This document shows, one piece after another, positions 44,901 to 56,156 of a stretch of DNA of 64,000 nucleotides. Made by a program: the position numbers and the translations under genes. Each line of letters begins with the position of its first letter. The first letter of the stretch is position 1. The stretch lies in assembly GCA_019925105.1 (NCBI GenBank), contig JAHGAU010000014.1, positions 434,001 to 498,000 on the forward strand. Reading direction: 5' to 3'. The notes beneath the pieces were generated by a model. The model did no database searches. It was not told the DNA's origin and worked only from the letters and a program-made list of their open reading frames with translations. Source of the stretch: Niebla homalea (Eukaryota > Ascomycota > Lecanoromycetes > Lecanorales > Ramalinaceae).

Positions 44901-46621
44901 CGTGCATACTTGCCATAGCCCTCATGACCCGTACCAGCGGCAGGACCCTTTTTGGCAGCCTTTTCAGCCTTTTCAGCCTCCGTGGCCTCCATTGGAGACC
45001 GGTTACGCCTGGTGAAAAAACCAAATCTGCTTGACGACTTGCTAGATCCAGCACTTTGTGGACTTGGATCTTTTACGGATTTGGCTGCACTTATGCTCGT
45101 TTCCACCGATGGCCTTGATCGGGAAGATTCTGTTGGGCTAGTGTATCTCGAAACGGTGGACGCAACGTTTGGTGACGGCATACGTGATGGAAATGCTGAA
45201 GATGAGCTCGATGGCGTTTGGCTGACTCCTGTTCGTAACACGCCTGCCCTGCTATCACCACGATATCTTTCGTTTTCACTGATCCTACAACTCTGGTCTC
45301 CGCTAATTGGAGCACTTGGTTGGAGACTCGGAGGTTGTTGGGAAAGACTAATAAGGTTCTCATCAATCTCCAATCCGTCTCGGCTGGGTCTTGAGGGTGG
45401 CATACGCGCCGGGCTCGATTGGGCTTTTGTAGCAGCTGTGTAGCTCTGTTCCCTTGGCGAAACACCACTTGGTCGTGAGAACATCTTCGATGCCTGCTCC
45501 TCTCTGTATTTAAGAGAGCCCTTCCTTTGTGGGAAACCCTGAACTTGAAATGAGAAACCTGGCCTAGGCGGGTGTTGAGGTGGTGGCGTGGTGGATCTCG
45601 GAGATGGAAGGTCTGCATGTGGTGTACGATTACCACCGGCCCTTGATTCAGGTTTGATGGTTGATGAAGAGGAAGACGACGTTGCAGATTCTCGGACGGA
45701 CGCAAGACCAGTGGTACGAGGGGGCGCGTTCTCTTCACGAGTTATCCGTCCCATGCCTCTTGTGGAGACAGGCGGCCGACTTCGTGTGGGGCTGGTAGTC
45801 TTGGGTCTCAATGGAGCTTTCAAGGGGGTAGGAACTCCGGGCGACTGTGATGACATCGATGTTGGTGTGGAAGTCCGACTGAACGCTCCAGGAGATTCGG
45901 ATCGTCGGGTGGAGGAGCCGCTGTCGTGCGCCTGTGTGGGTGTGGGAGGTGGAAGCGTCGAGGTAGACGTAGACGGGGGATTTTTGCGGCTATTGTAAGT
46001 CGCCATGTGAGAACTTGACGTCGCATACTCTGATCCAAGACCTAGGCCCCTAGGCATGTATGAAGCCGGAGTATTGGACGCCTGAGGCGCGGTCACGCCC
46101 ATGATGGATCTCGGCCCACTGTCGGAATATCCTGCTGGAGAGCTCTTGCTCCCGAGATACTGTCGAGATGGCTCAGAGGGCGATGCTGACGATTCGGTCC
46201 CTGGATATCCAACATTTTGTTCCATTGACGGAGCTCTCCGCCTGAGTACATTGCGTGGCTTGAACGATTGGATCGACACCGTTGTCGTACCTGCAGAACT
46301 CCCGCCAGCCGCGGATTGCGCTGATCTTGACTCTGATGATCTGCTCCTGTCACTTCTCGTGGCGCCAACGTCAACGATATTTTGACCCCTGCTTCTGGGC
46401 ATGTTCGCAGAGGGAGCGGCCCTCGTCTGAGGATCAACCTTGGGCTTTGTGTGCTTATTTCTTGAAAAGAATGAGGTGGACTGAGTCGGGAGTCTGGAGG
46501 TGCTCGGGGCGTTGGATGTTATCGATGAAGTCCTTGCCAGACCCAATTGTGCTTTATTCTTCCTGTCCTCCTTTTCTGATGACTTCGCAGATCGGAAGCC
46601 AAATGCTCCTCGCGAAGCCAT
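41969..46621 (-). CDS. Large disordered protein with C-terminal SAM-methyltransferase-like domain
   Basis: Uninterrupted 1,550-codon frame from the ATG at 46621 (MASRGAFGFRSAKSSEKEDR). Residues 1 to about 1,200 are Ser/Pro/Arg/Thr-rich and of low complexity, with basic segments such as SGSTTSASRGRSTSSTS and SSRFGFFTRRNRS, typical of a disordered, heavily phosphorylated region. From about 1,250 a class I methyltransferase-like fold begins: GRILVLDGLGDDDWSFYCAE replaces the motif I glycine loop, PTATIYNLSP follows, then FPQEFFAAAVFRFPV and the strong post-motif EFKRVLRPGGFLEMSMLDID. The degenerate glycine loop leaves actual SAM binding uncertain. Many antisense frames exist because of the biased composition. 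Orthologues are known to me only as uncharacterised fungal proteins. Confidence 0.82.
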   Translation of the reverse strand: MASRGAFGFRSAKSSEKEDRKNKAQLGLARTSSITSNAPSTSRLPTQSTSFFSRNKHTKPKVDPQTRAAPSANMPRSRGQNIVDVGATRSDRSRSSESRSAQSAAGGSSAGTTTVSIQSFKPRNVLRRRAPSMEQNVGYPGTESSASPSEPSRQYLGSKSSPAGYSDSGPRSIMGVTAPQASNTPASYMPRGLGLGSEYATSSSHMATYNSRKNPPSTSTSTLPPPTPTQAHDSGSSTRRSESPGAFSRTSTPTSMSSQSPGVPTPLKAPLRPKTTSPTRSRPPVSTRGMGRITREENAPPRTTGLASVRESATSSSSSSTIKPESRAGGNRTPHADLPSPRSTTPPPQHPPRPGFSFQVQGFPQRKGSLKYREEQASKMFSRPSGVSPREQSYTAATKAQSSPARMPPSRPSRDGLEIDENLISLSQQPPSLQPSAPISGDQSCRISENERYRGDSRAGVLRTGVSQTPSSSSSAFPSRMPSPNVASTVSRYTSPTESSRSRPSVETSISAAKSVKDPSPQSAGSSKSSSRFGFFTRRNRSPMEATEAEKAEKAAKKGPAAGTGHEGYGKYARRGRSGSTTSASRGRSTSSTSIGRTPSSRKDSLTSRDGPELDEFYRDRLAPKAITGGGRDYEAGSDPYASRGPQSSVSGFEHSTQVSHPVRPLPSDSQNSLQEPTHKLHHINRRLPQRQDDPVKATVGRPYQPSGAPSLATRRSLHRSQNFQDAEPVRIPAPINTEATAPSPMTSRDTSRSQPCTRDSTVPVTDDISEGHEGNWLKSKKTPKTMKSPRKWNFFQRTQASPKPALPAAPRSDDDHGTMRAAMSNVRVTQEPRQVPFYALMDNSEHESTDLGSMSQLARSNSQVNRSGSFSVSRSRDPSPNKQSRKYSMLLPSPPTTMSEFSKPPIRSYPSQRPVSPSYGMTQLSSVLTQPTSVSTQPSDALSSSEPRKPRLQQVGRIPRVVSKRDRLHRPPPQSFSRPRPYIPRQEDVTSSAPAISSHGYHVGPEKPALGIQTESIPQQPWNIQDSAKPASAPMRTSQMSNPGSRRDEFMAFPPSIGSDVSGSSSSGILSYAAAATTAVVPEPGTAPSEDEVWNEYYEYLDTVTVETSESPGPAPSSDGRPLEEGKGKARLQPAPLHIRKNSSVTGSKASSPERFHAATYPPAAAAPNRDLPNPPKKSKLLEVPPTPGTISDLLAGYADRDSTVSKRRSQSTTSRYSTSSIESEADSLAGHEAQGLQPSSAATQLTPAERLSQIYLRRDALLTCTWLSFDHVLFSPAHGEVQSNSKGRILVLDGLGDDDWSFYCAEHYPTATIYNLSPKPRKDAPAIQLAGVPKPPDNHKHIQYMSLGSTFPFPQEFFAAAVFRFPVATSDAAYYNTISEFKRVLRPGGFLEMSMLDIDMINMGSLTRRALRALKERKQVANRDVSLKPLSDNIQKMLGKKAFDNIQLVEPVVPVAGHVNSSRAESFDSASGKRLPVKPRGERASGDIAKNLAKVGRWWFSSCYETGLRGSIWNDKALLAECEARETGFRLLLCYAQKPVHRRRTRSF

Positions 46622-49066
46622 GGATGCTGATGGCTTCGCGGCGCACTGAATGTGTATTTATCGATTAAGAACATGAGCCTGACATGTGCGTATAGTAGTA
46701 AAGTGCAATGTACAAGGAGGACGAAGACAGTATGATCTGGCCAGCAGTGAAAGGCTCCAGGGCGGATTATGCTTTTCTGTATTTGTTCTATTGCGCTTCG
46801 CTTGTGCTCAAGGCCCCAGTCCCTGACGGAAGCCTCGTCATATGCCGTCAGGAACTCGTGCCAGGCACGTGCTTTTTAAGTAGAAATATTCCACGAGCTG
46901 GCTACGCCTGGGATTCCAGACAACCGAAGAAGTTGCTCAAAAGCGTATAGCGGGTTTCACTGACAGCGCAGAGTGCCTTTTAGGTCGACACAGCCACAGG
47001 TACCAGTGAACACGGAAATAGTATACTTTGACGGACGAGCCGTTGTCCTTAATCAGACAGCTGTCGTCTGCTTGGATATATTTTTTCCAAAAAGACTCAA
47101 AGAAAATTGAAGTAAAGTCGAGCGACAAAGGCACAAAGCTCAGAAGAATAACTCAACGTGGTGGGGAAGTGCATTTGGGGAGGGGTGGCACCTTCTTGAA
47201 AGAAAATTTGGTACCGACGGCAGGACAAGCGTGCAACATACCAGCCTAACATGGGTCTGATTGGCGCTTGCGTTTGCCTTTCCGGGGGCGAAGAGTAGTG
47301 GTAGTCGCGTAAGATAGTAAGGACCAAAAGTTCCAAAACCCAACGATCTGACTTTTCCTGGCTGCCCAGTCCGGCTATCGATGCTCCAAGCCGAGCAGAT
47401 CTGTATACTTTTGTAAATCATCATAGTAATCAAGAGCCATGAGGAGATCCCGACACGCGGTTCTCGGTTCCCCAGGATTCAGCCTACTCTGTCCAGCATT
47501 GGTGATTCAGTTGAAATCATGAAGTGTCGTTACCTGATCGAACATGACATGCGTATCCGGGTCTCCAGAGTCGGCCAAAATTGACTCAAGGGAACCAACG
47601 GCGCGGTTTCGAGATATGCGAGCTGCCAGTAACGTGACAAGATCGCAGCAGAGACCGCTCATTCGTTAACGAGACCTTTAAAACCCCTATCCAAACGCAA
47701 GTAAGCATTCTCCGTTGGGGACAGGAGCCTGGTAACGGCGGTGGAGTGGAGGCATAGATGCGGAAAATTAAACGCTATACTATCATTCGTCTCGATGGCA
47801 GAAAGTAGCGTGGGAGGCAGATGCCAATGGCAGGCATGGGATTTGGGGAATCGAATCAGAGCGCGCCGTCCCTGCGCTTGACCGCCCAGGCCATGGGAGC
47901 CCCGCCTCCGATGCATAAGAGGATTAAGGGCGCTGCTTTGGTTGCGACCGTCGGTCGACTCGGTCGGTCTTCCCATCCTGGCAGTCTGCAGTGGCGGCCT
48001 TGGGCCAGAATGGAAGAATATGCAGTCTTCGGCATTAGAGCCGCGCAGTGCTGCCCATGTGTGCGTCCTGTAAATCCTGTTGCTGTACGCCGTAGGGAGG
48101 GATGAACATGTGCTCGGCGCTGACAGGCGACGCCAAGGCTGCAGTAGAAAAATCGGAAATTGAAAATGCCGCGGTGAGTGGCGCGGTCAGGACATCCACG
48201 GGACAGCGGGAGAAGTCAACCTAAAGGGCCAGAGCATTGGTAATCGAGTCGTTGAGAGGCTGGCTGAGTACGTACCTCTTAAAAATATCGAATGGACTTT
48301 TGGATTTTTCCACCCACCACACCACCCACATTTCCGTGCTGAAGGCTCTCAGACCCATTGTTCTCATGGTCACCTGAGTTCGTGGTAGTTCGCTTAAGAT
48401 TGGGATGATCATGATCTCCAAATTTCCCCACAGATCTCCGTGTCCCAGTCACAGAGGGGGTGAAATTGCGTGTGATTGACGTGCATGAAAATCTTTGAAA
48501 TCAGGCCGAGAAGAGCCAAAAAGCAAAGAAAATCGATTCGCAAGTCCCGAGGTGTGGCACACCGATTCTGCAGAGGTAGACGCCATGCCTCTTCATTGGT
48601 TACCCATAGGTTGTCGCTGGGAAGCCTCCGCCGTGCCGCTGATTCGATTTCAGTCATGTGATTTTATGGAGGGTTGCATTCTGAAATGTAGAGGTCTTTC
48701 TATTCAATAACCAAAGAATGGGAATGGGAATTGGGGAGTGTAATGTAAGGGGCAAAGTCGGTACACCGTTGCGCTTGATAGCAGACATCTGCCACAATGT
48801 GACCCCACTCAATCGCAGACAGCCACTTGCTCCCCCAACTTCTCATCAAAGAGCCATTATAGAACCTCGGGCCAAACTTATACCGTCGTCAGCGCACCTG
48901 AGGCTTTGTGGAATTGCCGCGATGTGACCATTGTAGCGGCCGATAGAGAATTATGTCATAGATGCAGCAAGTTGCATCGACAACATGCTCCAAATCTTCA
49001 ATTCATCAGACTCAGCAGCGATCGTCGCCTGGGTATGTACATTGCACTAGACATCTCCTGCGCCGC
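46622..49066. other. 2.4-kb intergenic region, no supported gene
   Basis: Between the start of the methyltransferase-like gene and the stop of the formaldehyde dehydrogenase gene. Short open frames only, none with motifs, signal peptides or credible splicing. The left part should hold the methyltransferase-like gene promoter. Confidence 0.5.
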
Positions 49067-50582
<1,516 letters not shown>

Positions 50583-51140
50583 GGAGCTTTCTGTCCTCGT
50601 TTCAAGACACGTTTGTTCAAGTAAGACTGCAGCTTCCGAAAATTTGATATCCAAAGGAAATGCAGGCCTGTGTGATTCAAAAACAACCTGGAGAATTATT
50701 GTGCATTGATGCTGGTGGGATGGTGTGACATAATTTCTCTCTAAGCAAAAAACACAAAGCGGGCAAGGCGGGGCCAGCAGGCGGAAGGCTCGGGGATGGG
50801 GAAGTTTTTCCCCTTTTGCGATGAGCAAACCCGAACATGGTACTGTAATCGGTCACCCGTGCACCAACGCGATCCCAACATCGTCATTGGAAATAGCATT
50901 GAGCTTTTGTCTCATCCTGAGACATCTTACCTGTCCCTGGTATACATACGCTAGAGTGTCGGTTGAGAGCTTTAGGCCAAAATGTTTCATTTGCTTTTGG
51001 ACCACGCCATCCATCTGGGTATCACTAGTGCAAGCATGCACCTACCTATATACATACTCATCCTTTGCTGACTTCCGACTCAAGTCCATGAAATCCTGTC
51101 ATTGGTTAGCACTTGAAAGTCCTGAATTGTCAGCCTACAC
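50583..51140. other. intergenic, 5' flank of SFA1 and 3' end of the ZIP gene
   Basis: 558 bases. Holds the SFA1 promoter and the 3' UTR of the same-strand ZIP transporter gene. No other feature seen. Confidence 0.5.
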
Positions 51141-52855
51141 TTACGCAAGCATGATCCCAGCACCCAGAAACATCGCCATGAATTGAGTCAAGGTCTTGCG
51201 AGTTTCTTCTTCTTTGTTGGACCCTGTCTCCAGCAGCTCCGGTATCACAGCGACGGTGCCAACATACAAGAACGTTCCAGCGGTGAAAGGAAGTAGCATG
51301 TCTCCCCAAGTTAGACCAGTGCCAAAGAACCCACTCACATCTGACATATCATTGCTTTTCCCCGATCCTGAGTTTACCTTCCCAAGCTCCTGCACGGCAA
51401 TGCCCAGACAAGTACCCAAGAAGGCTCCTAGAGCTGTGACAAATTGCGCCCCCATAGCTCTTCGCTTCGAGAAACCTGACTGGATGAGCAGAGCAAAGTC
51501 ACCCACCTCGTGAGGTATCTCGTGGAAGAAGACCGCCACGGTGGTAGTTGCGCCCAATGTGGGGGAGGCGTAGAAAGACGAAGACAAAGCCAGTCCATCC
51601 GTGATGTTGTGGGTGAAGTCTGCAATAAGGTTCAAGTATGCGGAGAGTCGGATCGATTGGGAAGGCTCTGAAGGTGGTACATCTGGCCTTAGGCTTTGCT
51701 TCACCTCCTTCACCACCTCCTGCATTGGGCTCTCTTCGGCTTTCTTGGCTATCGATCTCGGTCTCACCCCTTTGATGATGAACTTCTTCTCGGGACCTTC
51801 GATGATCTGAGCGCTTGCGTTTTCGAAGATTTTGCTTGCATTGTGGATTAGGCTTGTCGCCTCCAGGACTGGAACATCTCGATTCTGCTTGAAGGCGAAT
51901 TCGTAGGATTTCCAGATGGCGATCTGCGTCACTCCACTATCGTCATCTTTTTCGAGCACTTCGGAAAGCCAGCGGTTGGCGCGGCTTGGTTCGCGCATTT
52001 CCCACAGCTCCCTCAGGCTTTCAGGTGGCAGTCGTAATGCTGACATGTCACTCGATATCTCCAAGTCTTTAGACTTCTCTTGACCTCCTTTGCGCGATCG
52101 CACTGAACCATTGGCTTCGGTAGGGGAATCCACACTGCTGGTCTGTGCGCTTGGCTCGATATCTTTGAGATCCTTGTCTTCACTCTTGTGAGCATGACTG
52201 TGATCGTGCCCGCCCTCTCCTCCAGTCGCGATGCGTAGAGACTTGTCCATCGCGACAAATGTGAGGAAACCAACGAGGATAGCCACACCCAGCAAAAGGT
52301 TCTTGTTCGGATCGACCATGACAAACGTTGCATGATCTGGCGCTGCCTCCCCCAAGAAGATCTCAGGAAGCAAGTGGAAGATGGTGTCTCCTAGTAATCC
52401 TCCTACAGCAAAAGCGACCATGACGGACAAGGAGGAAGGGTCGATGTTTGGAGGGCAGAGAGCAAGGAGGAAGTCTAGAATCCATCAGCATGATTGAGAG
52501 TAAGCCATTGAAGTGTTTCGCTGACTCGGAGGACCCGAGATGTAGAGGGTAGCAAGCAATGCATTGACCGCGGGGCCATAAGGGAACAACGTGTCAAAGA
52601 TCTGCTGGGTGCGACTAGATGTGGCCGGTGCTGTCGCTCGTTTGTGATGATTGAGCTCTTGGACAAAACCACAGTTCTGTTGCCAGTATATTGAGTATAG
52701 ATTCCGAATGGCCCATGCAGTGCAAGGACAGGAGCTCCACTCACTTGCAGCGCCTCCTCGACCTGCGGTGCGCTCATCCGCTCAATTGCTTCCCCAACAG
52801 CAACACCGCAAAGTGCAGCGAGCAGTGAGACCAGGATCAGCGCTCGCGAGCCCAT
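51141..52855 (-). CDS. YKE4: ZIP-family zinc transporter, Yke4/SLC39A7 type
   Basis: Three exons, 52855-52745, 52655-52526 and 52474-51141, 524 aa. A signal peptide (MGSRALILVSLLAALCGVAV) leads a lumenal N terminus. The joint ATLYISGPPNFLLALCPPNI and the following SLSVMVAFAVGGLLGDTIFH are hallmark ZIP/Yke4 sequence. A His-rich loop (GHDHSHAHK) follows TM3, then a long charged cytosolic loop of about 150 residues. The metal-site helices HNITDGLALSSSF (TM4) and FHEIPHEVGDFALLIQ (TM5) are intact. Three more hydrophobic segments reach the C terminus (FLGAGIMLA). Yke4 moves zinc across ER membranes. The intron 2 acceptor choice (CCAAGAG) is fixed by frame. Divergent to NOP16. Confidence 0.93.
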
Positions 52856-53145
52856 CTTGACCGCCACGAGATGGACCAATGCGATGCGCGATAACCACGT
52901 ATATCGTAGAACTGATGTACTCGTAGGCACCTGTGATTGCAAACCTGCGGAGATGGAGCCGAGCGGCCACATCAGAAAAAAGTCAGGGGTGAGAGATAAG
53001 CTTTTTTGACGCCAGCCACAACGAGCTTATCTCCACGTGATACTCACCTTCAAAAAAGTTTCCTCCCTTCCCACCCCAAAAAGATTGAAACCCGATCCCT
53101 CACTACGACAAAGCTCCAACATCACCAATAACAAAAATCACAACC
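52856..53145. promoter_or_regulatory. divergent promoter region, YKE4 / NOP16
   Basis: 290 bases between two opposing start codons; must hold both 5' UTRs and promoters. No specific site claimed. Confidence 0.5.
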
Positions 53146-53907
53146 ATGACCCGCCCCCTCCAACGCCGCAAGAACCGCTCCTCCCTCCCCCGCGTCCGGC
53201 AAAAGCCCCCCTCCAAGAAACGGCTCAACATCAAATCCAACCCCATCGTCGCAGCGAATTGGGACTCCAAGCTCACCCTCTCGCAAAACTATCGGCGACT
53301 GGGCCTCAGCTCGAGACTGAACTCGAGCAGCGGGGGCGTGGAGAAGTCTGCTGCTCCGGATGTCGGGGCATCAGGGAAAACGGCAGGTGGGAGGAAGAAG
53401 GAGGAGGAGGGGGAGCCGTTGAATATCACGAGTGCGGTGAAGAAGAAATTGGAGCCCGGGAGTGTGAGGGTGGTGAGGGATAGTGAGGGGAGGATTGTCA
53501 GTGTTGTCAGGGAGGGACAGGGTGGGGGAGGGCAGTGGGGGCAGCCCTTGAATGAGGATAGTGATGATGATGATGATGGCGGCGAAGAAGGAGAGGAGGA
53601 GGAGGTGGAGGATGATGATGATGATGATGATGAACAGCGGGACATTGCAGCCAATGGGACCGGGATTGTGCCAGAATTGGAGGAGGCGAGCCGCCTTGAG
53701 AAGAAGCCGAGACCAAGGAAGCAGAGTCAACGAGAGGTGGAGTGGATCGAAAGGCTGGTGGGTAGGTGGGGGAAAGATGTGGCGGCAATGGCGAGGGATA
53801 GGAGGTTGAATCCAATGCAGCAGACAGAGGGCGACCTAAGGAAACGAGTGCAAGCTTGGCAAAAGTCGAGGAGATCTGCATCTGGGGACACAATGGATGT
53901 TGGGTGA
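53146..53907 (+). CDS. NOP16: Nop16, 60S ribosome biogenesis factor
   Basis: Intronless, 253 aa. Starts MTRPLQRRKNRSSLPRVRQK, the basic nucleolar N terminus of the family, followed by NPIVAANWDSKLTLSQNYRR (NW-D-LTLxQNYxxLGL signature). The middle has PLNITSAVKKKLEPGSVRVV, then a long Asp/Glu run coded by GAT/GAG repeats (about residues 140-165) that is polymorphism-prone. The conserved C-terminal block QSQREVEWIERLVGRWGKDV, DVAAMARDRRLNPMQQTEGD and LRKRVQAWQKSR is complete. Nop16 joins pre-60S particles in the nucleolus. The stop is 57 bp from the convergent peroxin gene stop. Confidence 0.95.
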   Translation: MTRPLQRRKNRSSLPRVRQKPPSKKRLNIKSNPIVAANWDSKLTLSQNYRRLGLSSRLNSSSGGVEKSAAPDVGASGKTAGGRKKEEEGEPLNITSAVKKKLEPGSVRVVRDSEGRIVSVVREGQGGGGQWGQPLNEDSDDDDDGGEEGEEEEVEDDDDDDDEQRDIAANGTGIVPELEEASRLEKKPRPRKQSQREVEWIERLVGRWGKDVAAMARDRRLNPMQQTEGDLRKRVQAWQKSRRSASGDTMDVG

Positions 53908-53964
53908 TTATCTCTGCTTCATTCACAGCGTCAAGTGGGTATCTTATTTTAACGTCAAACCACC

Positions 53965-55549
53965 TTACGAGCTACCGAGGTCATCTGCAGCCTTTTGGGT
54001 CACTACTTTCCGCCTCACCATCCTGACCCATCGCCTTCTCCGCCATGCTCCAAGCCTGCCCTTCCCGTCGCCCTCCTCCAATTGGCCCACCTTTCCCTTG
54101 CTTGATCTTGGCCTTTCTGGCTCACCAGGCGCCAAGTCGCTGACCCATCTCTCCCCTTCAATCTCCACTTCAACAGATTGTACCATCCTCTCGTCGACCC
54201 ATTCCTTACTCCCGAGATCCAACACCCACTTCTTATCGCCCCACTCCCAGCCCTTCGGTGGCTGCACATCTTCGAAGAAGCGGGTTCCCTTTGGCCGATC
54301 CCCTGAGATTGCTTGCGGAGAGAGCGGATCGTAAGGCGTGGGGCTGAACAGCCAGGCTTCCCATTCGTGACTCGGAGTTTGAGCAGCATGATGTTGGAGT
54401 TCGAAGATTTCCACCTCGCGGGTTTCTGGTGGGCTGTCAAGGATGATGTCGTGTGAGATCCAGGTATCCAGCCAACTTTGAGCGTGCTCCTGATGCGGTG
54501 AGATGTGTTTCTCATGGTTTGCAAGGAGCAGCTGTTGCATCCTTGGATGACCCAGTGCGATGCCCATCCAGCAAGCGGCCAGGGCGAAGAAACGCCAGGG
54601 TATTAATTGGGAGGCCACAAAGAGCAGGCATGCAGTGATGAAGAGGAAGACGAAAATCGTGGTCGAAAGAGGTTCATTCGAGAAGTTGGTGGGCGGCGTG
54701 ATGATCTTGAGGAATGCATCATGAATGATACTGAAGTCGTCCATGCTGTTCTGCAGGTCTCTCATGTTCCGGAAGAAGTCTTTCGACATTTCTCCAGCAG
54801 GTTTGATGGTCCGAGCAGGTGCAAGAGGGGGGCCATTGATGGTGTATGAAGACAGGCTTGACGAAGGAGGCGGTGGGTGTCGTGCGAGATAGGCGGGTAT
54901 CAGGACGAAGAAGAGGATACCAATGATGGGAATGACGGGGAGAAGGTATGGGTCGAGGCATACGAAGGTGCACACGGCGAGGAGGGAGATGGTGTGTGAA
55001 GGCACTCGCCATGTCAGGAGGCGCTCGACTCTGTTCTGGAAGACAAAGACGACGCCAATTCTGAAGATAGTTCAGCTACCGATGAAGTTGATATGATAGC
55101 TTGTATGGGTCCATACCTAGCATTGAAACGGCGAAAGTTGTTTGTCATCAACGGAAGCGAGAAGCTGGGCCGATTGATATACTTATGGCTCCTTACATCC
55201 GGCGGCAGGCCCAACTCCTCCACTTCTTCATCAGGCAGCACCTGTTGAAGTAGCCTGCGTCGTTTTCTCTTAGCCCTCCAGTCCTTGAATGTCCTTTTTG
55301 ACAAGGCCATTTCGATGCTTACTTGGTGAAGAGTCGGTCCTGCAAAGAGTACCCATACTTCTCCTTGCTGGGCGACCCCAGAGTATCTTGAGCCTTCTCT
55401 TTCAGCTTGGACTTCGTATCGCTGACTGACTCCTTTAGGCGGTCACGTTTGCCTTTCTGTGCTACTTGTGGCTCAGATGATGGGGGAGCCGACAGCGTGG
55501 GTATTGGCTCGTCTCGATTGACGAAGGCATCAGCTGTATATTCGTCCAT
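53965..55549 (-). CDS. Peroxisomal membrane peroxin, Pex24/Pex30 (dysferlin-domain) family
   Basis: Three exons, 55549-55323, 55254-55117 and 55060-53965, 486 aa. Members sit in peroxisome or ER membranes and control peroxisome number and ER contacts. Joined sequence shows the family N region (YGYSLQDRLFTKLLQQVLPD), SFSLPLMTNNFRRFNARIGV, FVFQNRVERLLTW, then hydrophobic segments (LAVCTFVCLDPYLLPVIPII, GILFFVLIPAYLARHPPPP). Another hydrophobic pair lies at about 260-300 (TTIFVFLFITACLLFVAS, FFALAACWMGIAL). The C-terminal dysferlin-like part has EVEIFELQHH, EWEAWLFSPTPYDPLSP, KGWEWGDKKWVLDLGSKEWV. The intron 1 acceptor GACGCAG was chosen because it restores TKLLQQ. Which of Pex23/24/28-32 it corresponds to is not settled. 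Confidence 0.88.
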
Positions 55550-56156
55550 GGTCAAGCCTAAGAGCGCAAAGCTCACATGATTGAAGAGACCAACAGGCTA
55601 CACCCAATATCAATGAAGAGCGGCACAAGTGTTTCTTAAAGTTTGTACATAAGCTTCATGCGCTGTACCTCCGTACCTCGGTACGTCATCTGCGGAGGCC
55701 CTGTGGCTGGTGCAGCAGCCTGTTGTAGTTCCTTCTTAACCTACATTCTTTGCAAGAAAGATCTTTTCTAACCGAGTTTCCCATGCAATCCCTTTCTCGG
55801 CCTACAACCTAACACCGTGAACCACAATATACTATAGGGACTCTGGGGCAGGATACCATCCCAGGTCCTGGAAATGATTGTTCGATAAAGTAGACTTACT
55901 GAAGGAAGTCACTATTCATTATACAAGTAACAATTCAATTCTGGATAGGCTTCAATTGAATGCCACTATTTCTACCCTGACCGAAACACTTCAACGGATG
56001 ATCAAGGCTGAGGAGCTTGTGTGGCAGGAAACAGTCCCTGATTTCACGTTCTAAAGTCGGATTCAACAGAAGAAGCCTAGCACATTCCTGTGTCGAAGGC
56101 TTTTTTACATTGTTGTCAAAGACTCTTGCCAGAGCTTGCAAAAGCATTTCGCTTTC
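55550..56156. other. intergenic, peroxin promoter and DsbA-family 3' flank
   Basis: About 600 bases without a supported gene; a short palindromic GGTACC/GTAC-rich stretch lies near 55666-55685. Nothing else seen. Confidence 0.45.

Noticed and set aside
42135..46668. many plus-strand frames of 90-170 codons opposite the methyltransferase-like gene
   Set aside because: All are antisense shadows of the biased Ser/Pro/Arg coding sequence.
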